From the NCBI RefSeq assembly GCF_964275005.1, contig NC_092705.1:1006071-1070070 (forward strand): DNA of 64,000 nucleotides, written 5' to 3'. Position 1 is the first letter of the stretch. Every line of letters begins with the position of its first letter. Positions 22,401-31,690 of the stretch are shown one piece after another. Made by a program: the position numbers and the translations under genes. This stretch comes from Diadema setosum (lineage: Eukaryota; Echinodermata; Echinoidea; Diadematoida; Diadematidae). The notes under the pieces are model-generated. The model was not told the DNA's origin. It saw only the letters and a list, made by a program, of their open reading frames with translations, and made no database searches.

Positions 22401-25400
22401 TTTGGTTACTTACCATCTTTTTATGAAAGTCATAAAGTTCATTTGGGGGACTGTAGTTAGACCCTCTCAAGCCAATCTGGACCACTCGGTGACAGTCGAG
22501 ACAACCCTCTTCAGCGGCTCGTCTGAATGGAGTCCCATGAGCCACTTTCTCTCCCAGCATCAAGTCTGCAACATCATCATGTGCATCAATGTGGACAAGA
22601 CCAACTGGTCCATACTTTTCCTGCAAAATAGGAAAGGAACAGAAGTAACCATCACACATGACAAGATGTATATTCTGTTCTAATAATGAGCTGTGTGCAG
22701 CTTCAGTAACTTGTTGATCTTGGATTTCACCAAGGCATTTACAAGAATTTTATATTACACAGTGCATACCCACTATAACAAAGTCCTCGAGATGTTCTGT
22801 TTTCTTTTCATTTCATTGAAATTTTGTTATACATACAGCCAAACAGTAGGCCTACAGTGCATAAAGAAATATACATGATAATTTGGGAACCTGAATTTCG
22901 ATTTTGTTGTTTTACAATGAGAATTTCATCATAACAATGTGCACTGTATATGTTGGGCTACCAAACACAATTCCAGTTGAGCTGTTGGTTCAAGGTTTAC
23001 CTTCATGGCCTGTAGGATTGGGTAGGTTAAGGTGTGGTCTCCTCCTAGGGTTAAAGGCTTGCACCCATTGGCTATGATGTCTCGGTACTGCTGGTGAATC
23101 ATCTCAACGGACTTCTTGAGGTCATAAAGGTTAAGGGTCACATCCCCGATGTCAGCTACTTGAAGTGTCTCAAAAGGGGCGGCCCCTGCAGGAAATATAT
23201 TGTATCTCTGCCTTTTAAATCAGTCATTGAATAATTAAAGCAGCTTTTGGCCAACATTCACCAGACAGACATACAACCCAGTGGCAGATCCAGGAGGGGA
23301 TGCACTGGGAGCACTCCCCATCTTTGTTATTTTTTTTTTAAACAAAAGAAATAAAAAGAAAAAATGGGGGCGTATGCGCCCCCTTTTATTTTGTAAAGGT
23401 GCCCCCTCTCTATGGAATTCCTGGATCTGCCCCTGCAACACGTTTCTCAATCTTTGTACCTGAATATAAGTACAAAGTCATCACTAAATCATGACGAGAT
23501 GATAAATAGAGTGTATTAAAGTATACATGGTGTATAGCACATTAAAACAATTTGCCTTTTTATGGAACAATTTCTATCAGAACCACAACCTGTGAATCTT
23601 TTGTTTCTTTTACAACAGAACTATCCAAGGTAGGCAAGTCACTTTCATCCAATCCATACTGAAGGGATGCAAAAGTATGGAACCAAGACTACCTGAACAA
23701 AAAATTATGTTTTAAAATATGTTGTCAGGTATCTCACCCACATAATTGCAAGGTCCAAGAACGAAGGACTCATATCGGATCTGACGTGGTCCTAGTCTAG
23801 TTCCTGTTTTGTAAGAAGTTCCAATGTCCAGAGGTACTCCAACATAGCAAGCATCCAAACCTGTATGTGTATGTGGGAAGTGAACATAACTCCAAATCCT
23901 TGAAAAGAAAAAAAGAGATACTGTATATACGCCATATATTTCGTGAATCGGGAATTCCCGACGAGGTGATGGTTAAATTCGTGATAGTGGAGTCCTGCAC
24001 CAAACAGAGAAACACACATGCGCACGTCACATCCACATCGGAATCAGAGTCAATATTTTTGCGTGTCTTTGATTTCACGAATAGCACCTGATTCGCGAAA
24101 TTTGCGAAAATAAAAACCTCATGAAATATTCGGCGTATACAGTAGCACTGCTAACCACAAGACAGTTGGTGAAAATGCCCGGCCATGGCCTACTAAACTA
24201 GTAACTCTATTCTAACTCTAACCCCAGTACGGGGCGCTGTAACACAGTACTTAAGTTCAGCTGTACTAGTAGGCCATGGGGCATTGTCCAATTTTTGCTT
24301 GGGTGTCCTTTAGAAGTCTTCCTCTATGTGCAGAGGAGCATAGCCACCATCTCATGTGCATATATTAAAAGCATCTATTGATCTGGTAGTACAACATACA
24401 GAGTCTCAATTCACCTAACATGTTACCATACTTGCCAACTCTACCGCATTTGGCGGTAGACTACCGCTTTTGAAAGATTTCGTTAACATGCGAAGCTAGT
24501 ACTGCTCGCGTAGGCATCCTGGATTCTACCGCTTTTTCAAATGAAAATGAAGAGTTTGTTTGCAAAAACCGATAAGTCCATTTTTGAAGATTTTGAAGTA
24601 CGGTCTCTGTCATAAAGTATAAAATTGTACCTTTTAAATGATATATTGGTCACTACATATAAGGGTACATTTTTGAAATTATGGTCAAAAGAAGCAAAAT
24701 TTTTCTTATTATTCTCTTTATTTTTCTTGACCTTTTAATCGCAAATATCTCCATTTGGCAAATATGGACTTATCGGTTTTTGCAAACAAACTCTTCAAAT
24801 GTTGGCAAGTATGTGTTACTGTGCACTGTTTGAATAAAGCAATAATTATTTAGTATGCCTCTCATATATAGCATTATATGTCAAGACATTGAGCAACTGT
24901 AAATATTTGGTTTACTGCAAACAAAGTGAAATGACAAATATGACTCACAGTTTGGAGTCCAAGGGTTTATACGAGGTATGTACCAAATAGTCTTTTTTTA
25001 ATTCAAGAAAGCATTCTTAAAAAAGACAACAAATTACACCTCATGACATTGCAGATTTTTTATTTGATTGCAGAAATATTTCACTTTTTTCATTTGGCCT
25101 TGTCTTATCTAAATGCAGTGGTCATTATAAATCTTCTACGGTATGTATTGGGGTCGCTGCTGCGGTTATTCTAACTCATGATCTACATCAGTCACAAAAA
25201 AAAAAAAAAAGATCCAAATCTCTAGCTAGGCCATTTACGCATTAGCCAGCCGAGTCTATGGCTCTGAGTAGAACCATCATGTTCCTCCTCAAAACAAACT
25301 GGCAGTTCAAGTTCATCTTTGTCATATATGCTCCATAGTATTTTGAAGATAAGAAAGAAGAAGGTATACAAAAAAAGAAGGTTGCTAACGTTAGTGCCCT

Positions 25401-27785
25401 CCATTAAATCTCACCTATTTTAATAGTCTGAAGCATCAATTCCAACAGTCTACAAGAGGGCAGCATTGTGGATAGAGGCTGAGTGAAAATGGGGCCAAGG
25501 ATTCCTTTCTTGTTTTTTGTTTTCTTTATGGGGGGGGGGGGGGGAGGGAGGGATAAAAGAAATAAAAAAAAACCATACAACCAAACTTTATAACCTAACA
25601 TAATCCCAACCCAAAGAGCCCTGGATTCTGTGCATCATAGGATATCTTGTCATTTTGCAAATCGTTAGTTTCCCTAGACTGATGGCATCTGTCTCCTCAT
25701 AGTGGGCTTCTTATCTGTCACATCTTGACATAGAGTACTGTATAGCGTAGACTACGTTGTATCAATAATCCTAGCCTGACCATGGGGGTGTTTCACAAAG
25801 CCGTTCTTAAGTTAAGAAGGACTTAAGTGCGACTGGTAATCAGTTCTTGTGTGCTATAGGCCCTACCTATTGGAATCTCAATAATTCAGCACAAGAACTG
25901 ATCACCAGTCGCACTTAAGTCCTTTAGGCTGCGTTCACATAGAAGTATTTGGTATTCGCTATTCGGTATTTGCTATTCGTGCCCCGAATACACCATCACC
26001 CGCACCGTCAACTCACCATCCCATGCAGTGAGGATTTCTTCCTCCTAGGCCTACATCCTAGCAAATCTTATTAACAATTTCTAAACTGCATCAGAATGTC
26101 AGTCTACATGCTTATTTTTGCTAAAGGGCAAATCCAGACCAAAATTGTCATTATTTCATAAACGAGAGACGGTAGATACGTGGTTCTATACGCTGCAAGA
26201 AAATCGAACAAGTTCGATTCCCACTTTGCCATACTGTATGGTTGGGTGTCCATAATATCGGACACCTAACGTTTTTCTATCAATAGAAACGTGAAAAATC
26301 TCACAATTTGCCTGAAATTTTACTCACGTGTGGAGAAAATACTCCGGATTCACAAGCGCGCACTGAAAATGCGATCTGAGGTACGCGCTCTAGATGGCGG
26401 CTTCGAACGCGTGGGGTGTCATTTTTTCCGCACTCAGTTGCCCGGCTCATATCGACCGACCACCCCGCCCTCTATTGACAATACGTATAAAGCGTACTTA
26501 AACGCGTTTTTTCGACAAGCTGCTGTTTTTTTCTAGTCGTAATTTTTTCCCCAATAATATTTGAATATATTTTGAATCCTTCGATATTACTTTTGAAGGA
26601 CTGTTTGATGAATTTGACTTGATTTTCATTAGGAAACTTTTCATCGTAATTGAAATAGATTAGATGAGTCGGTTTGTTTTTTCACGGTATTCATTTCTCG
26701 TTTCTGCATCAACTCGTACGGTCGTAGCGCAAGCGGGCGACAAAATGTTTATGTCATGTGTATGTGTAACGCACTGTGCACGATCATACAAGCGGCGGTG
26801 ACAATTTTGCGGTCAAAATCGTCAAATTTATTACGGAAGGATACGCCTCTACATCTAACAACGAGTCAGCAAAGGTAGGCCTAGTTATATGTAGTTACAC
26901 GATAAACCTTATTCGATTTTGCTAAATTTCGATAATTTAGAGGGAATACTTAGTTGTTTTCGCCACATTTTACTCGGTAGCGTAGCCCAGTGAAGAATCG
27001 AACACCGTTGCGCGTAGTCCCATGCGTACATTTTCTATCTGTACGCGCAATGCCATTATAATGCGCGGCCGGTCGTTATGGACCCGGTCGGTGGGTTGGA
27101 CCCCTACCATACTTTTCGCAGCTATTCGGTACTTTCGAATAGTGCGCCCTCCTATGTGAACCGGTGTGAGGAAATCCTATCGTTCGATTCAAGCTATTCG
27201 CGTGCCCTCGAAAAAGAGCCCGAATACCCGAATTACTTCTATGTGAGCGCAGCCTTGAACTTTAAGAACAGCTTTGTTGTGAAACACCCCAAGACCGCTG
27301 TGCGAAGCACTTTCGCGACAGCGGCTGCGTGTAGATCTAGTTAATAATAATCCTAACGTTAGACCAATTTCTGCAAAAGTGAAAACTATAGTCAAAGGCA
27401 AGAGTTCCATTTCCCAAACAAACAAATTGTGGTATCTGTTGATGCATGATATACAACTGATGACTAACTGCGTTCAGCTTCTATAGGTTGAAATCTCACC
27501 TTCTCTGTTGGGCTGGAATGGAAGTCGCATCATAGTGCTGATGCCACCAACTCGCGCGCCTCGCGGGAATTTCGTCCCACACAGTGGTTCGTTCAACGTC
27601 TTCCGCCCCACACCAGGCTCGGGCCCATCACTGGCGTAACTCCTCCAGAGCATACGGCCATGAAGAGTTCGAGCTTTCGCACACTGTGATAGTGAAGGCA
27701 TCACCCCTTCCGAGATGCGGCGAGTGCTCAGCGTCGAACACCTCGTCACCATTTTGTAGACTTTTGAGGCAAACATCGTCTTCAT
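12134..27785 (-). CDS. AGMAT: Agmatinase, copy A (7 exons)
   Basis: Agmatinase hydrolyses agmatine to putrescine and urea with a two-manganese centre. Exons on the minus strand: 27785-27500, 23860-23738, 23185-23001, 22620-22414, 13913-13769, 12998-12904, 12253-12134, all with GT/AG borders and matching phases, giving 386 residues (human enzyme about 350). The ureohydrolase metal-binding motifs are complete: LGGDHT in exon 3, HIDAHDD in exon 4, SFDIDAIDP in exon 5, followed by APGTGTPE and VSPPYDTTG. The first 60 residues are rich in Arg, Ser and Lys and poor in acids, as expected for a mitochondrial presequence. The start chosen is the first ATG of the open exon 1. Intron 4 (8.5 kb) contains an LTR element and a 1 kb repeat; intron 1 (3.6 kb) carries several TIR elements. 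The reading frame is intact, so the copy is probably functional, though large repeat-filled introns could alter splicing. Confidence 0.93.
12436..12628 (+). repeat. LINE 3' end in agmatinase A intron 6
   Basis: The sequence runs to GGAAATAAATGAAATGAAAT, an AATAAA-like block followed by a (GAAAT)n tail, the way CR1-type LINEs end. The same fragment with a longer tail lies at 30945-31146, so it predates the segmental duplication. Confidence 0.55.
12649..12869. mobile_element. TA-flanked MITE in intron 6 of agmatinase A
   Basis: The ends CTCTATACGCCGTTATTTTC and its mirror AAAATAACGGCGAATAGAG are flanked by TA on both sides; unit B has the single-TA empty site near 31162. It is rich in TTTTCGCGAA words. 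A 221 bp non-autonomous Tc1/mariner-type element fits. Confidence 0.85.
13348..13515. repeat. Compound (TA)n array
   Basis: Three long TA tracts are separated by copies of TCATATTTATATTTATATAG, making a higher-order repeat. Unit B has only one TA tract (31630-31691), so the array expanded in A. Confidence 0.9.
14062..15217. repeat. TTATAACG MITE interrupted by a 1 kb element
   Basis: The left half (14062-14156) and right half (15122-15217) together match the uninterrupted unit B copy at 32279-32464. TA flanks both outer ends. Confidence 0.8.
14157..15121. mobile_element. 1 kb non-autonomous element rich in TGACCTTTGACC
   Basis: This block is absent from unit B. Near its ends are ATGCCTCCGCCA and TTGGCGGAGGCAT, with a GGAC tetramer run (about 15048-15078) before the right end. 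Inside are repeated TGACCT half-sites spaced by one base. No coding frame with recognisable domains is present. It is related in plan to the 743 bp repeat at 4405. Confidence 0.7.
15385..15550 (+). repeat. 5' LTR
   Basis: 166 bp, starting TGTTACGATATC and ending CACATAACA, identical by eye to 22172-22337. It holds a GATATC-containing palindromic patch. Such short LTRs are known in the Mag lineage. Confidence 0.93.
15551..15568 (+). other. Primer-binding site
   Basis: TGGTGGCAGCGCGTTGTG directly follows the LTR; the TGG start complements a tRNA CCA end. The tRNA was not identified. Confidence 0.65.
17384..21289 (+). CDS. Gag-Pol polyprotein of the Gypsy-type element
   Basis: One continuous frame of 1301 residues starting at the ATG at 17384 (open, without ATG, from 17354). 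Order of parts: a gag capsid-like region (about residues 1-190), two zinc knuckles (CGNCG..., [14 protein letters not shown], about 205-240), an aspartic protease with [12 protein letters not shown] (about 335), reverse transcriptase with the IADD palm motif (about 480-640), RNase H starting LEVDASTKG (about 765), and an integrase with a zinc-binding HH-CC region, an ADLF core start, SDNGTQF and a C-terminal tail (about 980-1290). The protease-RT-RNaseH-integrase order is that of Ty3/Gypsy. Base composition is richer in GC than the surrounding introns. Confidence 0.93.
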   Translation: MARYPEMVWKGSDLLAEFKVFRQRMSLVLQDQEVTDSKKQAVKIKIALGGEGLRRLNTSGLSDDDLDNPAKIWSTIEAQLKINVNFRIHRLELMRYRQRSDENIDEFVTRCRDKARECDFSLSELQERIMELVIATTPCEQLQRTLLEQPKGFTIDKILLEGRKYEALAAGRKSLQTMDIDRSVGAITHYKKGQHACGNCGTKHPPRRCPAYKDTCHSCGKVGHWAKMCRQAQKQRGRSPKRQTHGKRSSSKQWRNRRSKSRNNRKDPVDEITAHGGSFDDTRHEATAETQRFDVIDVSKPQLTYNTTRTEAFVEDDIVCPQKAGQHILKLKVDTGASGNTLPLRIVKNMYSNRWRSVLQDTQTRLTAYNGSQINCVGTIDLMCRYKSTDWNTQTFYVVDVPGPAILGLPGCHGMAIVTIHELQYHTPSRIIRNVGDLKAAYPAQFDRIGNFRGTASLHLEHDAQPSIDPPRKCSVHLRDKIKAELQTMEQNGVIRKIEHHTDWCSSMTTTVKKDGSIRLCLDPKRLNNALKRCPHKVPTLEEVNPTFAGARYFSKLDAKSGYWSIHLAAKSQELTTFRTPFGRYCFQRLPFGLCVSQDIFQQHMDRIIDGIPGCICIADDVAVVGRTEEEHDKNLQLLMEKAQQEGLVFNSAKCSIKKDRISFFGSLYTRSGIRPDPTKVEAIKSMPTPKDKEDVQRCLGLFTYLAAYIPNFSEKAAPLRELLRMNTPFLWDINHDHAFEALKDAITEDVCLRYYDPRKETTLEVDASTKGVGACLLQNAEPVAFASKSLSPAQSNYSNIERETLALVFGISRFHTYLFGKEFTVETDHKPLEMIWRKPITSAPPRLQRLLIKIQGYNCTVKYKPGREMILSDTLSRLPNPLEAQDIPVDIRVETICTEAEDLLDIDLVSFGQSKREQLQTETASDHILRELWQLVTNGWPDSIKEIPTTLRTFWPYRDELGVSHGIIFKGRQVVIPQALREDILEQLHIGHMGIEKTRRLARETVFWPGINKDIERITKDCGACQEFQARLQKEPLIPHDVPPSSWTKLGADLFTFQREEYLLVTDYYSKYPVIYKLKETSSAAVAGVMSVLCSLFGPPAEIVSDNGTQFTGRPFQEMCKKWSITHTTSSPHYPRSNGLAERMVRTVKSTLQKCAKTGQDTQVAMLHLRATPIDSGMKSPAELMFGRPIRTSLPSHHLTGDSSTTECLLGKQSKMKETHDKHAGEELPPLHVGQQVRVLHPQEHTWIPAKVTQVCDEPRSYTVSTPNGSILRRNRSHLRDVPASSTPTPRKRVHFADDS
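22161..22171 (+). other. Polypurine tract
   Basis: AGAAAGGGGGA immediately precedes the 3' LTR, the expected plus-strand priming site. Confidence 0.8.
22172..22337 (+). repeat. 3' LTR
   Basis: 166 bp, identical by eye to the 5' LTR and followed by the ATGCC target duplication. Confidence 0.93.
22758..22946. repeat. TTATAACG-type MITE, agmatinase A intron 3
   Basis: A diverged member with end words ACAGTGCATACC and GTGCACTGTA. Its paralogue is 33045-33233 in unit B. Confidence 0.55.
23279..23435. repeat. hAT-like MITE, agmatinase A intron 2
   Basis: The ends CAGTGGCAGATCCAGGA and TCCTGGATCTGCCCCTG are near-perfect inverted repeats 157 bp apart; the CAGxGGC-type ends resemble hAT-derived MITEs. 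An 8 bp target duplication is not clear. It is shared with 33566-33722. Confidence 0.6.
23921..24142. mobile_element. TA-flanked MITE in intron 1 of agmatinase A
   Basis: The ends are CTGTATATACGCC and GGCGTATACAG with TA on each side. Unit B reads GAGATAGCACTG at the same place with one TA (about 34475), an exact empty site. Internal TTCGCGAAA words relate it to 12649-12869 and 34990-35243. Confidence 0.85.
24427..24813. mobile_element. CATACTTGCCAAC MITE with nested palindrome
   Basis: The ends CATACTTGCCAAC and GTTGGCAAGTATG are flanked by TGTTAC on both sides (24421-24426, 24814-24819). Unit B has the empty site with one TGTTAC in opposite orientation. A second palindromic element (24549-24796) fills its interior. 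Confidence 0.85.
24549..24796. repeat. Palindromic MITE, AACCGATAAGTCC arms, copy 1
   Basis: The left arm GTTTGCAAAAACCGATAAGT is mirrored by ACTTATCGGTTTTTGCAAAC at the right end. A second copy of almost equal length is at 57084-57330 in the receptor gene. Confidence 0.8.
25785..27290. mobile_element. GGGGTGTTTCACAAAG palindromic element, interrupted
   Basis: The ends GGGGTGTTTCACAAAG and TGTGAAACACCCC are inverted repeats, and the inner arms GACTTAAGTGCGACTGGT and ACCAGTCGCACTTAAGTC pair. A second element (25927-27254) sits in its right arm. Unit B lacks the whole region near 35925. The outer target duplication is not resolved; TAATCCTA occurs on both sides at some distance. Confidence 0.75.
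25927..27254. mobile_element. Nested TIR element, GGCTGCGTTCACATAGAAG ends
   Basis: The ends GGCTGCGTTCACATAGAAG and CTTCTATGTGAGCGCAGCC are inverted repeats 1.33 kb apart. TTA precedes it and TTG follows, compatible with a slightly changed 3 bp duplication. Its end sequence resembles the Harbinger-like element at 54834-55629. Internal sequence has TATTCG words repeated near both ends and no convincing transposase. Confidence 0.75.
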
Positions 27786-27880
27786 TCTTATCGAAATGTG
27801 CTTCTCATCGAAAATCGTCCGGTCGGAAGCACCACTGACACTGAATGGTTAAGTTTCCCTTGAAAGTAACTGAAGGCGTT

Positions 27881-28260
27881 TTATTTGGTACAAGAGCGTA
27901 CAAGCCTATGAGGGTCTACTCTCTCGATTTTGCGTAGTACGATGGGCAGGTGCGAGCGCCATTTTAGGAAGCAAAGCGATCGATAGCGGGCGGATTTTTA
28001 CGTGACCCTCAATGGAGAGGTGTCTGCATGCCTGCCTCCATTTCATTTTCTCCCTCTTTATAGGGAGGCATACAGGGTAAAAGAAGAACTTTGGACCTCA
28101 TCACTGCATTTATAAGTATCATTCCTGACTAAGAACGAAATATAAAAGAAGAAATGCTCTTTAATATCCAACCTGTAGTCCCTCAAAATTTGAGTAACAT
28201 ACTCGAGCAGGACTCGAACCTACGACCTCCTAAATCACCGGACAGGCGTCATCTCCACTA
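27881..28260. other. Spacer between duplication units; upstream region of agmatinase A
   Basis: This roughly 380 bp has no match beside unit B. Being directly upstream of agmatinase A exon 1, it should hold that copy's promoter, so the two paralogues have different upstream DNA. No TATA box or other core element is convincing. Confidence 0.5.
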
Positions 28261-28262
28261 GA
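28195..28262 (-). repeat. tRNA-like SINE head at the duplication junction
   Basis: On the minus strand TAGTGGAGATGACGCCTG resembles an A box and GGTTCGAGTCC is a perfect-looking B box 30-odd bases later, the spacing of an internal Pol III promoter. A full tRNA cloverleaf with both acceptor strands is not visible, so a tRNA-derived SINE is likelier than a tRNA gene. The A-box end coincides with the start of unit B. Confidence 0.5.
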
Positions 28263-28941
28263 CGTTTCTTGATTTGGAAGAAATAAATGGCACTTTTTCT
28301 ATGTACAATTGTGCTGTAGTTCATGCTCTAATATCTTCTCATGAAGGAGAGCAACCTTTACACACACTGACAAACAAACAAACCAGAAACATAATTTATT
28401 TCAGCAAAGTGAAATTTAATGCACTCATCAATATTGTAAGAGTTTACCAGTTAAAAACAAAAATAGCTTAAAAAAAGACAATCCTGAACACTTTCATGTG
28501 AATTGATGGTATGAAGATAATATTTTGGAATTACAACTACCCGGTACTGTACATGTACTTCTGCTCTACACCTCTGTAAAAATGTGTAAATGGTCTATGG
28601 GAAAAAATTCCTATGGTGAGTTTCATACTAGAGCTGCCAGGGTGTCCAATAAATGTCAGTTGACAATAAATTGAATATGACTCTCAAACTGTAAAGTGAC
28701 TTCACCTTCTATCAAATACTGAGGTAGGAAAGTTGATATGTTCATGTACCAAGGGCATAAGATTACCAAGAGCTACTTTCAGGCAACCAATATTTTCACT
28801 TCACTTGCCTCCAAAAGGGCAAGTATGAACAGGGAAAGTGGCTGGGCCTTGCTTGTAAATCCTTTCCTGTCCTTTGACAGCCTGTGTTTTTTTTCAATTG
28901 CATTAGAAGTAGAGCTAGAATGAATGGTCTTTCATATTACA

Positions 28942-29099
28942 GGGCCCCATTTCATAAAAGATGTTAGGATTGCAACTCTTGCTGGAATGGCAACTTCCAG
29001 TAGCAACAGCCAATCAGGAAGCTGGATTCTTGTTGTTACCATGACAATTGTCATCCCAGCAAGAGTTGCTATCACATCAACTTTTATGAAACAGGGCCC
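28942..29099. repeat. GGGCCC-ended palindromic MITE, copy B
   Basis: Paralogue of 4039-4196, with the same ends and internal palindromic arms. Confidence 0.75.
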
Positions 29100-29335
29100 A
29101 GGATGTGACATTATGACTATGATGTAGTTATCAGTATGTATTCACAATGCTGAACTTGATGATATCCCACAATTCCTCAGTAATGTTCATTATCTCATTT
29201 AAAACAGCTTTGAAACATCTCAAAACTTCTAGTATAATCCTGCTTCTTCACTGCCTTGTCATAATTTGCATACTAAAACACATACTACCGGTAGTACATA
29301 ATATGAACAAGGAAAATAATGTACGGGCATGCGTG

Positions 29336-29366
<31 letters not shown>

Positions 29367-29576
29367 ATCAATTAATATTACTGAATCTGCCAGTGCATAA
29401 ATGGCACCTATGAGTTTTCACATGCCTTTACAGCAATACTGTGTCATGTACAGCAGATTGCATGCTAGATATATCAGTACACCAATGCTTTCATTGCAAA
29501 CAGTATACTGTACAGTCATCTCCATGAAGAATACTACACTTATACCATAATCAGGAAATACAAATACAGTGGACTC

Positions 29577-29752
29577 CCATTATAACGAAGTCCTCGGGAC
29601 CGGCAGTTTTCTTTCGTTATAACGAAATTTCGTTATAACCGAATGAATAAACAATAAAAATACATAGAGTTGATAATGTTGCGGCCCTAAATTTTATTTC
29701 GTTGTAACCGGAATTTCGTTATAACCGTGTTCGTTATAACGGGAGTGCACTG
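29577..29752. repeat. TTATAACG-type MITE, best-preserved copy
   Basis: CAGTGGACTCCCATTATAAC and GTTATAACGGGAGTGCACTG form the ends, with TA on both sides. It is the cleanest member in the window and is missing from the matching parts of unit A, so it is probably a young insertion. Confidence 0.75.
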
Positions 29753-30641
29753 TAGTATAAAGTATGGGGATATCACACTTCATTGGCATTTTGGTGTTAA
29801 AAAAAAAAAACACAGTTTCAATATGCTGGTTAATACATTATGTATTTCAGATACAGTGAACCACAAAATAATTTATTTCATTGCACTCTACATAAAGGCA
29901 TCTATGTCAAATAGGTAATGCCTTTCTTGAATAGCTCTGTACATGTAGTATTCTACTGGAGGAGCAATCAGCAGCATAATATTCATATAACATAACTTTA
30001 TTGCATAACAGATCTGCATCTAAATTTCAAAGTGCAGTGTACTGGCGATTCCCATAATAACTGAATCCACGGGACTGGCAGTTTTCTTTCGTTTTTTTTT
30101 TTTTTTTTAGAACAGTAAAGTACATAAAGACACATAGATAATTTTAAGTGAAAATTTTGTTATACATGTAATTGTGCTCGTCATATCAGGTTTAAGCAGA
30201 ACAGTAAGGTACATAAAGACACTTTGATAATTTTAAGAGAGAATTTTTGTTATAAATTGTGCTCGTTATAATAAGAGTACGTGACACGAAGTACAATGTA
30301 GTTAGCATTGCCTGGAATATATGTTGAAGAAACTCCCAAGAAGTAACACTTCATTTTTGTTTTATAATATCCATCATGACAATAGCCATAAAAAATTGCC
30401 ACACTAGTGACTGTGGCTTGATATGATGGACATCAGTAAAAGGGCACACTCAAACTCTCTTATACCCCTCAATGTGTCTTTGTCAGCTTTAAAAAAAGGC
30501 AGTAATGTGAGGTAGGCTCTGGATTTTGTCTTCAGGACAGAGGCATCCACAACTCTGACCTTTTTTCATGACCAATGACAGGTGACAAGTATTTCTTATC
30601 TTGCCAATGATCGAGGAAAGGAAATTACGTCTACAATTTCA

Positions 30642-31644
30642 TTACCAAGTGATTGTCTCGATGTCATAATACTTCACCCCAGGAAGAACACACAACATCT
30701 CAAAGAGTAGATTGGCTGCTATGAGGGCGGTGGTTCCCGTCGTATCATACGGTGGTGAGACCTATGAGTGGAATCACAAAACTAATCAGGGACAATTCTT
30801 TCTAAAGCAAAGCATCAGTTCTCTCTGTAGTTATCATATTGAACAGAATTCTATGAACTCCTGCACATGTCACTCTCTTCATAAAATACATCACTTGACA
30901 TTCACTCATCATTACAAATGATTATAAATGATTACACATATTTACATCACGATATTTGTTGCGGGATCATTTTCAATAAGCCTAATTTGTGCTTCTCATG
31001 ATTCCACCATTATCATATTAGTATTTTGATACCATGCATTCTTATTTGTTTGTTTGTTTTTTATGCAAATTTTGTAAACCAATTATGAAAGTGGAAATAA
31101 ATGAAATGAAATGAAATGAAATGAAAAGAAATGAAATGAAAAGTATACACAAAAAGTTATCATATCTCACACATTAAAGACTTGCATTTGACATACCTCC
31201 ACCAAGTCGGCTCCCACAAGGTTAAGTCCTCTGCAGCCTCGCACAATCTCAAAGGCCTGGATGGTTGTCAGTCCAGCCACTTCAGGTGTACCTAGGTGTA
31301 TTGAGAAAAAAAAAATAATCACATTAAAATACTGAAATACAAGCAACAGAATACAAGTATCTCCTGTTATAACAAAGTCCTCGGGACCAGCAAGTTTTCA
31401 TTTACTACAGTGCACTCCCTATTTTAACAAATGCTGTTATAACAAAATGCTTGTTACAACAAAGTAAAGAATTCATTCAGTTAAGAATTTGTGTCGAAAG
31501 ATTATCTATATAAATTTACATACATGTACTTTACTGTTCGGCTATAACGAAATTTCTATATAACAAAAGTCCTGAGGACTTCATTATAATGGGAGTGCAC
31601 TGTGTATCAAAATTTTGCTAGAGCTAAACAAATATATGTATGTA

Positions 31645-31690
<46 letters not shown>

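Larger units (their letters stand above)
24173..25137. other. Intron 1 segment inverted relative to unit B
   Basis: Apart from the insertion 24427-24813, this stretch matches the reverse complement of about 34513-35345 (for example TGACTCACAGTTTGGAGTCC here and GGACTCCAAACTGTGAGTCA near 34797). Sequences outside both breakpoints are collinear. A short inverted repeat built on GGCCATGGCCTACTA / TAGTAGGCCATGG lies at the left breakpoint (24180-24282). Confidence 0.85.
2007..27880. other. Segmental duplication unit A (agmatinase A)
   Basis: From 2007 the sequence matches 28261 onwards, and homology runs, with many interruptions, to about 27880 (matching about 36437). The shared parts include the 3' flank, all seven agmatinase exons and the introns. 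Unit A is about 25.9 kb and unit B about 8.2 kb; the difference is mostly mobile-element insertions and an internal tandem duplication in A. Confidence 0.85.

Noticed and set aside
23281-23463. Small gene conserved in both units ([12 protein letters not shown]...)
   Set aside because: It lies inside the hAT-like MITE; its conservation follows from the shared repeat and the homogenised tract.
28195-28262. Functional tRNA gene
   Set aside because: Only A- and B-box-like words are present; no closed acceptor stem or clear anticodon arm could be drawn.
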